Source: Ignavibacteria bacterium
GTDB taxonomy: Bacteria > Bacteroidota > Ignavibacteria > UBA10030 > SZUA-254
Assembly (NCBI GenBank): GCA_005877655.1
Contig: VBOC01000226.1
Coordinates: forward strand, 1-8,872
Length of the DNA: 8,872 nucleotides
Direction: 5' to 3'
Shown: positions 5,569 to 8,872 of the stretch, one piece after another
How positions within the stretch are numbered: the first letter of the stretch is position 1
Layout of the letters: each line of letters begins with the position of its first letter
The notes under the pieces: model-generated
Database searches by the model: none
What the model was told of the DNA's origin: nothing
What the model saw: the letters and a program-made list of their open reading frames with translations, nothing else
Made by a program: the position numbers and the translations under genes

Positions 5569-7428
5569 ATGAATCGTTTGATCGCCGCCGTCCTTTCGCT
5601 CTTCGCGGTGTCGCCGGTGACGCACGCCCAGAACCCGCTTGTCCATCCGGCGGATGCAGTCGAGACACGATTCGACCGCACGCAGCCGGTCGTGCGGTAC
5701 ACGCTACGCGTCGATCGGGCAGACCTGTCGGGTTATGCCGTCGAGATGCGCATCCGAAACGTCTCCGACACATTTCGCGTCGCCATGGTAGCGCATCAGG
5801 AATACGACGATCGCTTCTGGCGCTACGTGGAATCGCTCCGGGTCGACTCACGTAATGGCACAGCGAGTGTGGTGCGGGAAGACAGCGCAGTGTGGCGCGT
5901 CAGAGCGCCGGGCGGCGATGTTGTGTTGCGTTATCGCATTCATCTCCCCTTCCAGATGACACCCGCAAATCAGTCTCGCGGCCGCGCAGCGTGGCGTCCG
6001 TATCTTACCCGCGAGGGCGGACTCGTCGGCGGGCCGCACTCGTTCATGTATATCGTCGGGAGTACGCTTGCCCCGTCCTTTGTCGCGCTTGAGCTGCCGG
6101 CCGGATGGCGGTCGGTAACCGGGTTGGAGCCCACGGCTGATCCGTCGATTTTTTTCGCCCCGAGCGCCGCGATTCTCGTCGATTCGCCGGTTCTTGTGGG
6201 CCTGTTCAAGAGCTGGACTTTTACGGTTGATGGAGTGCCGCACCGAGTGGTCTACTGGCCGGACCCCGCGGCAGTGCCCTTCGATACCGCGGCTCTGCTG
6301 GCCGACATCAGACTCCTTGTCAATCAGGAACTAGCCCTCTTTGGACGTCTCCCTTACCGGGAATATTCCTTCGTCATCGAGGACAGTGCGTACGGGGCTC
6401 TTGAGCACCTTAACTCTGTCACGATCGGAGCTTCGAGCGCCAGCCTCGCCGGAAGCCTCACCGACATTGTCGGAACGCTGGCGCACGAGTATTTTCACAC
6501 CTGGAATCTTATGCGGCTCCGGCCTGCCGAGTACGGAGATGTGGATTACCGGCAGCAGCAATCACCGGGGCTCTGGTGGAGCGAAGGAGTGACAATGTTC
6601 TATGCCGACCTTACCCGGCGCCGCGCCGGACTTCCCGTGCATGATTCCACTCGCCTCGCCCACGTCGCAGGGCTCGTGAGCTGGTATCTGGGCAGCCCCG
6701 GAAACGCCCGCATCTCGCCGGAGCGCGTGAGTCTCGCCTCACATTCACCGCCTGGCTTGCTCGGCGATTACAGCGCGAGCACCCACTTGCAGGGTGAACT
6801 GCTCGGAACGATGCTTGATCTTCTTATCCGCGATGCGACCGACGGCCGGCGGAGTATGGACGATGTGATGCGGCTGATGTTCGAGCGATTCAGCGGTCAG
6901 CGCGGATTTACCGGACTGGACATCGAGCGCGCCGTAGCCGATGTCTGCGGAAGCGATGTTCATTCCTTCTTCGAAGAGTATGTTCGCGGGGAGAAAAGCA
7001 TCGACTTCGACCGCTATCTTGGCCTGATCGGCCTCCGCACCAGGGTTTCGTGGTCTCCTTCCCTGAATCCCGACGGCCGGCCGGCTCCCGATCTGCGCGT
7101 GTACGCATGGGAGCAGCCGGGTGACACCGGGCCGAGTCTCGGGATTTCGAATCCGTCGAGCTGCTGGGGAAACGCCGGTTTGCATACCGGCGACCGGATC
7201 ACGGCGGTCAATGGCAACCCTGTAGGCGCGGCGGAGTTCCGTGCGTTGCTTGGCCGGCTGCGCATCGGCGACACCCTGAATGTCGATGTGAAACGCGCAG
7301 GCACTGCGCGGCGTGCATCGGTTATCATCGCCGGATACGAGAGCCCCGTAGTCCGAATCGAGGATGTTCCGGAATTGACCGACCGGCAGCGATCGCTGCG
7401 CGCCCGATGGGCTGCGGGAACTCCTTAA
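5569..7428 (+). CDS. M61-family metallopeptidase (glycyl aminopeptidase-like) with C-terminal PDZ domain
   Basis: A 619-residue exported zinc peptidase. The signal peptide MNRLIAAVLSLFAVSPVTHA has a likely cleavage after residue 20. The beta-rich M61 N-terminal domain occupies about 22-190, then the gluzincin catalytic domain. Its motifs are YGALEHLNS (275-283), the zinc site H306-E307-Y-F-H310 inside LAHEYFHTWNLMRLRP, and the third ligand E339 in WWSEGVTMFYADL. The helix motif HLQGELLGTMLDLLIRDA follows. A PDZ domain covers about 520-590 (SLGIS, then GDRITAVNGNPVG). Family members release N-terminal glycine or other residues from peptides; here action in the periplasm or at the surface is expected. 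All catalytic residues are present and the length is normal for the family. Start: ATG 5569 is preceded by AAGAGGT at good spacing. No neighbouring gene hints at its substrate, so specificity is unknown. Confidence 0.93.
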   Translation: MNRLIAAVLSLFAVSPVTHAQNPLVHPADAVETRFDRTQPVVRYTLRVDRADLSGYAVEMRIRNVSDTFRVAMVAHQEYDDRFWRYVESLRVDSRNGTASVVREDSAVWRVRAPGGDVVLRYRIHLPFQMTPANQSRGRAAWRPYLTREGGLVGGPHSFMYIVGSTLAPSFVALELPAGWRSVTGLEPTADPSIFFAPSAAILVDSPVLVGLFKSWTFTVDGVPHRVVYWPDPAAVPFDTAALLADIRLLVNQELALFGRLPYREYSFVIEDSAYGALEHLNSVTIGASSASLAGSLTDIVGTLAHEYFHTWNLMRLRPAEYGDVDYRQQQSPGLWWSEGVTMFYADLTRRRAGLPVHDSTRLAHVAGLVSWYLGSPGNARISPERVSLASHSPPGLLGDYSASTHLQGELLGTMLDLLIRDATDGRRSMDDVMRLMFERFSGQRGFTGLDIERAVADVCGSDVHSFFEEYVRGEKSIDFDRYLGLIGLRTRVSWSPSLNPDGRPAPDLRVYAWEQPGDTGPSLGISNPSSCWGNAGLHTGDRITAVNGNPVGAAEFRALLGRLRIGDTLNVDVKRAGTARRASVIIAGYESPVVRIEDVPELTDRQRSLRARWAAGTP

Positions 7429-7613
7429 CCGATCGGCCCTCCGCGACATTAACGAAAATTAACTTGCTATTGCCCCGAATTACTAGGCATATTGTCTTGG
7501 TATTGTAATCCCCGCAGAACGCATCGCGAGCGATGAAGGGGCGGATTCATGAACGGCTCCATTCATCGACGCGGTAGTTTCATTACCCCCGCATAACGTT
7601 TTCCCCGCGAATT

Positions 7614-7638
7614 GATCCGGATCCATCCGTTCCGGATC
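7614..7638. repeat. Perfect inverted repeat (8 bp arms, 9-nt loop)
   Basis: GATCCGGA (7614-7621) and TCCGGATC (7631-7638) are exact reverse complements around a 9-nt loop. It is a stable potential RNA hairpin on either strand, but no T run follows on either side, so it is not an intrinsic terminator. It may be a folded element of the leader or a protein site. Confidence 0.6.
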
Positions 7639-7657
7639 GCAGGTGGCATTCCCCGAA

Positions 7658-7686
7658 GTTGGGATAGAGTTGAGATAGAGTTGGGA
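7658..7686 (+). repeat. 11-bp tandem repeat, 2.6 copies
   Basis: GTTGGGATAGA, then GTTGAGATAGA (one mismatch), then the partial copy GTTGGGA lie head to tail. The period of 11 bp is close to one DNA helical turn, so copies would face the same side of the duplex. The region is non-coding. It could be a site for a cooperative binding protein or simple slippage. Confidence 0.6.
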
Positions 7687-7714
7687 CCGTTGTCTACCAT
7701 CATGGTCCGTTGTC
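7684..7714 (+). repeat. 11-bp direct repeat at 20-nt period flanking a palindrome
   Basis: GGACCGTTGTC (7684-7694) and GGTCCGTTGTC (7704-7714) match at 10 of 11 bases, and their starts are exactly 20 nt apart. Between and overlapping them lies ACCAT-C-ATGGT (7696-7706). The GTTGTC part of each copy is complementary to GACAAC at 7745-7750, next to the hairpin that covers the start region of the surface-protein gene, so the copies could compete for one partner in an RNA leader. Confidence 0.55.
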
Positions 7715-7744
7715 CCGTGTGCGCAAGCCAGTAGCAATGGAAGA

Positions 7745-7775
7745 GACAACTATCACAACCGAAGGTGATACCGTG
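7745..7775 (+). promoter_or_regulatory. Hairpin sequestering the ribosome binding site of the surface-protein gene
   Basis: TATCAC (7751-7756) pairs perfectly with GTGATA (7765-7770) around an 8-nt loop. The Shine-Dalgarno AAGGTGA (7763-7768), which sits 4 nt before the GTG start at 7773, is partly inside the 3' arm. The base-paired state should lower translation. GACAAC directly before the 5' arm can pair with either upstream GTTGTC. This is inferred from the sequence; the function is not shown. Confidence 0.45.
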
Positions 7776-8872
7776 AAGAGATCCCTGCTTCGAGAATATG
7801 CCCTTTTCCTTTTTCTCCACTTGTTCCTCCAGGGCGGCCTCGCGAGGGGCCAGAATAGTTCAAGCCCGCCCCCGCAAAAGAATCCGCCCGCAGTTCTTCA
7901 GCCGGATGGATGTTCGCCGGTGCCCGGAACTTTGCGGGACAGTTTCAACCGTCCGGATGCGGCCCTCCCCGGTGCAAATAAGTGGTCGTTGATTCAGAAT
8001 CAACCGAACGCGGGATCGATGGCGGTTGTGAGTAACGCCCTTCGACCCACCAGCGGCGCGGGCGCGTACAATTTCGGCGGTGTTGTCTGGGACACGCTCG
8101 TGGGCGCGGGGACGGAAGCGAGTCTGTCCGTCTTGCAAAAAAGCGGGAACACAGCGTATACCTCCCTGTTTCTGTACGCCAGAATGAACAACAAGGATTA
8201 CGCATCCGGAACAGGGTACCGGTTGCGATTTCTCCAGCAGGCCGGATCGGATCTGATCGAGATCGACCGCGTGGGCCCCGGGTACACCGTCTTCACATCT
8301 CTCGCCCAAACCACTCATACGATCAATCCGGGGGATATCCTCACCTTCCGCGTCCTCTGCGACAACCGTACGATGCTGGCGCTGGCGAACGGGGTGCAGA
8401 TACTTTCTGTGAGCGATTCGATCTATTCGCCCCCCCAATGGTATTTCGCTCTTCGCTCATGCGTCTTTCCGACGCCGGTCATCTTCGATAATTTCTCCGT
8501 GAGTTCGCAATCCGGGGGCACTGTCCTGCCCCCTTCCGCGCCGACGCTGGCATCGCCGGCGAACGGGGCGGGTAATCAATCAATATCTCCAACCGTCACC
8601 TGGAATCCTTCAAGCGGGGCGGTTTCGTATCGCCTCCAGGTGTCGGCCGACTCATTATTCGGATCTCTGATTCTCAATGATTCAACGCTGACGGCAACTT
8701 CCAGGCAACTCTCCTCATTGTCGAATTCGAAGAAGTACTTCTGGCGTGTCAACGCGAAAAATGGCTCGGGGACAAGTGCCTATTCCCTCCAATGGGCTTT
8801 CACCACAATCGCCGCCGGGAATGCCTTGGTCCGTCATCTCGAATATGCATTTCCCGACGGTTGGATTTACGT
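7773..8872 (+). CDS. Secreted LamG-like / FN3 surface protein, 3' end beyond the window
   Basis: The open frame runs unbroken for 366 codons to the window end. The N-terminus KRSLLR followed by the hydrophobic run ALFLFLHLFLQGGLA and a likely cleavage after LARG is a Sec signal peptide. A proline-rich linker follows (SSSPPPQKNPPA, 29-40). Residues about 54-246 form a LamG/concanavalin-like beta-sandwich, from RDSFNRPDAALPG through FLYARMNN, GYRLRF and LTFRVLCDN to VIFDNFSV. Residues about 253-346 form an FN3-type domain (APTLASPANGAGNQS, TVTWNPSSGAVSYRLQVS, KKYFWRVNAKNGSG). What follows (RHLEYAFPDGWIY) starts another region. Such architectures are typical of cell-surface or secreted proteins that bind polysaccharide or other matrix; no catalytic motif is visible yet. 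Start: GTG 7773 is preferred because of AAGGTGA just upstream and because the signal begins there. In-frame ATG 7737 has no ribosome binding site and would add twelve polar residues. Confidence 0.85.
   Translation, partial: MKRSLLREYALFLFLHLFLQGGLARGQNSSSPPPQKNPPAVLQPDGCSPVPGTLRDSFNRPDAALPGANKWSLIQNQPNAGSMAVVSNALRPTSGAGAYNFGGVVWDTLVGAGTEASLSVLQKSGNTAYTSLFLYARMNNKDYASGTGYRLRFLQQAGSDLIEIDRVGPGYTVFTSLAQTTHTINPGDILTFRVLCDNRTMLALANGVQILSVSDSIYSPPQWYFALRSCVFPTPVIFDNFSVSSQSGGTVLPPSAPTLASPANGAGNQSISPTVTWNPSSGAVSYRLQVSADSLFGSLILNDSTLTATSRQLSSLSNSKKYFWRVNAKNGSGTSAYSLQWAFTTIAAGNALVRHLEYAFPDGWIY

Larger units (their letters stand above)
7429..7772. other. 344-bp non-coding stretch rich in small repeats
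   Basis: No convincing gene on either strand; the short minus-strand frames here lack family features and ribosome binding sites. It holds, in order: a possible weak promoter TTGCTA-18 bp-CATATT (7464-7493), a short palindrome CATCGC-GA-GCGATG (7522-7535), a perfect 8-bp inverted repeat (7614-7638), an 11-bp tandem repeat (7658-7686), an 11-bp direct repeat at 20-nt spacing (7684-7714) and a hairpin over the ribosome binding site of the next gene. No clear terminator for the M61 gene was found. Much of this is probably the 5' leader and control region of the surface protein at 7773. Confidence 0.6.

Noticed and set aside
6745..7449. 234-codon open frame on the minus strand inside the M61 gene
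   Set aside because: It lies opposite the C-terminal half of a well-supported peptidase, has an R/A/G-rich composition and no family motif or ribosome binding site.
7464..7493. Promoter-like TTGCTA-18-CATATT in the 344-bp gap
   Set aside because: Only four of six matches in each box with an 18-bp spacer and about 280 bp from the next start; mentioned in the gap entry but not called.
7702..7734. Tiny open frame MVRCPVCASQ with a CxxC pair, a possible leader peptide
   Set aside because: Ten codons, no ribosome binding site, and its ATG is part of the palindrome; too little to support.
7860..8438. 192-codon open frame on the minus strand over the LamG-like gene
   Set aside because: The plus strand has a signal peptide, a ribosome binding site and recognisable LamG and FN3 patterns; the antisense frame has none.

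Overview
This 8.9 kb window is moderately GC-rich chromosomal DNA. It looks like a free-living Gram-negative bacterium of the Bacteroidota/Chlorobiota (Ignavibacteria-like) side of the FCB group. The evidence is indirect: a Tat-exported Rieske protein, exported proteins with FN3-like and LamG-like beta-sandwich domains, a large M61-PDZ peptidase, a B12-binding methylmalonyl-CoA mutase subunit encoded as its own small gene, and a bacterial family-B DNA polymerase with a DTDG motif C. No single marker fixes the phylum. I saw no mobile element, integrase, CRISPR array or rRNA.

Left part (1-3138, + strand): the last codons of an NfeD-like gene, a slipin/stomatin (SPFH) gene, then a family-B DNA polymerase whose start overlaps the slipin end. 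The NfeD-slipin pair is a known conserved membrane module. The polymerase is broken once: between Exo I and Exo II about 30 residues are missing and the frame changes, while everything before and after is intact. It is either a fresh deletion pseudogene or an assembly deletion.

Middle part (3156-4806, - strand, convergent with the polymerase): a B12-binding methylmalonyl-CoA mutase small subunit lies directly behind maf (nucleotide pyrophosphatase), 6 bp apart. Upstream of these is a small exported FN3-like protein with its own predicted promoter and a clear intrinsic terminator. Then comes a tRNA-Leu(GAG).

Right part (4832-8872, + strand): a GC hairpin with a T-rich tail, a Tat-exported Rieske [2Fe-2S] protein with no cytochrome b partner in view, an M61 glycyl-aminopeptidase-like protease with a C-terminal PDZ domain, a 344-bp non-coding stretch dense in small repeats, and the first 366 codons of a secreted LamG/FN3 surface protein that runs off the window end. 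The leader of this last gene has an unusual layout: two near-identical 11-nt repeats exactly 20 nt apart, a complementary element further down, and a hairpin that would hide the ribosome binding site. It is the best candidate here for an undescribed regulatory element.

The genes do not form one pathway. They read as housekeeping and envelope genes in several short transcription units.
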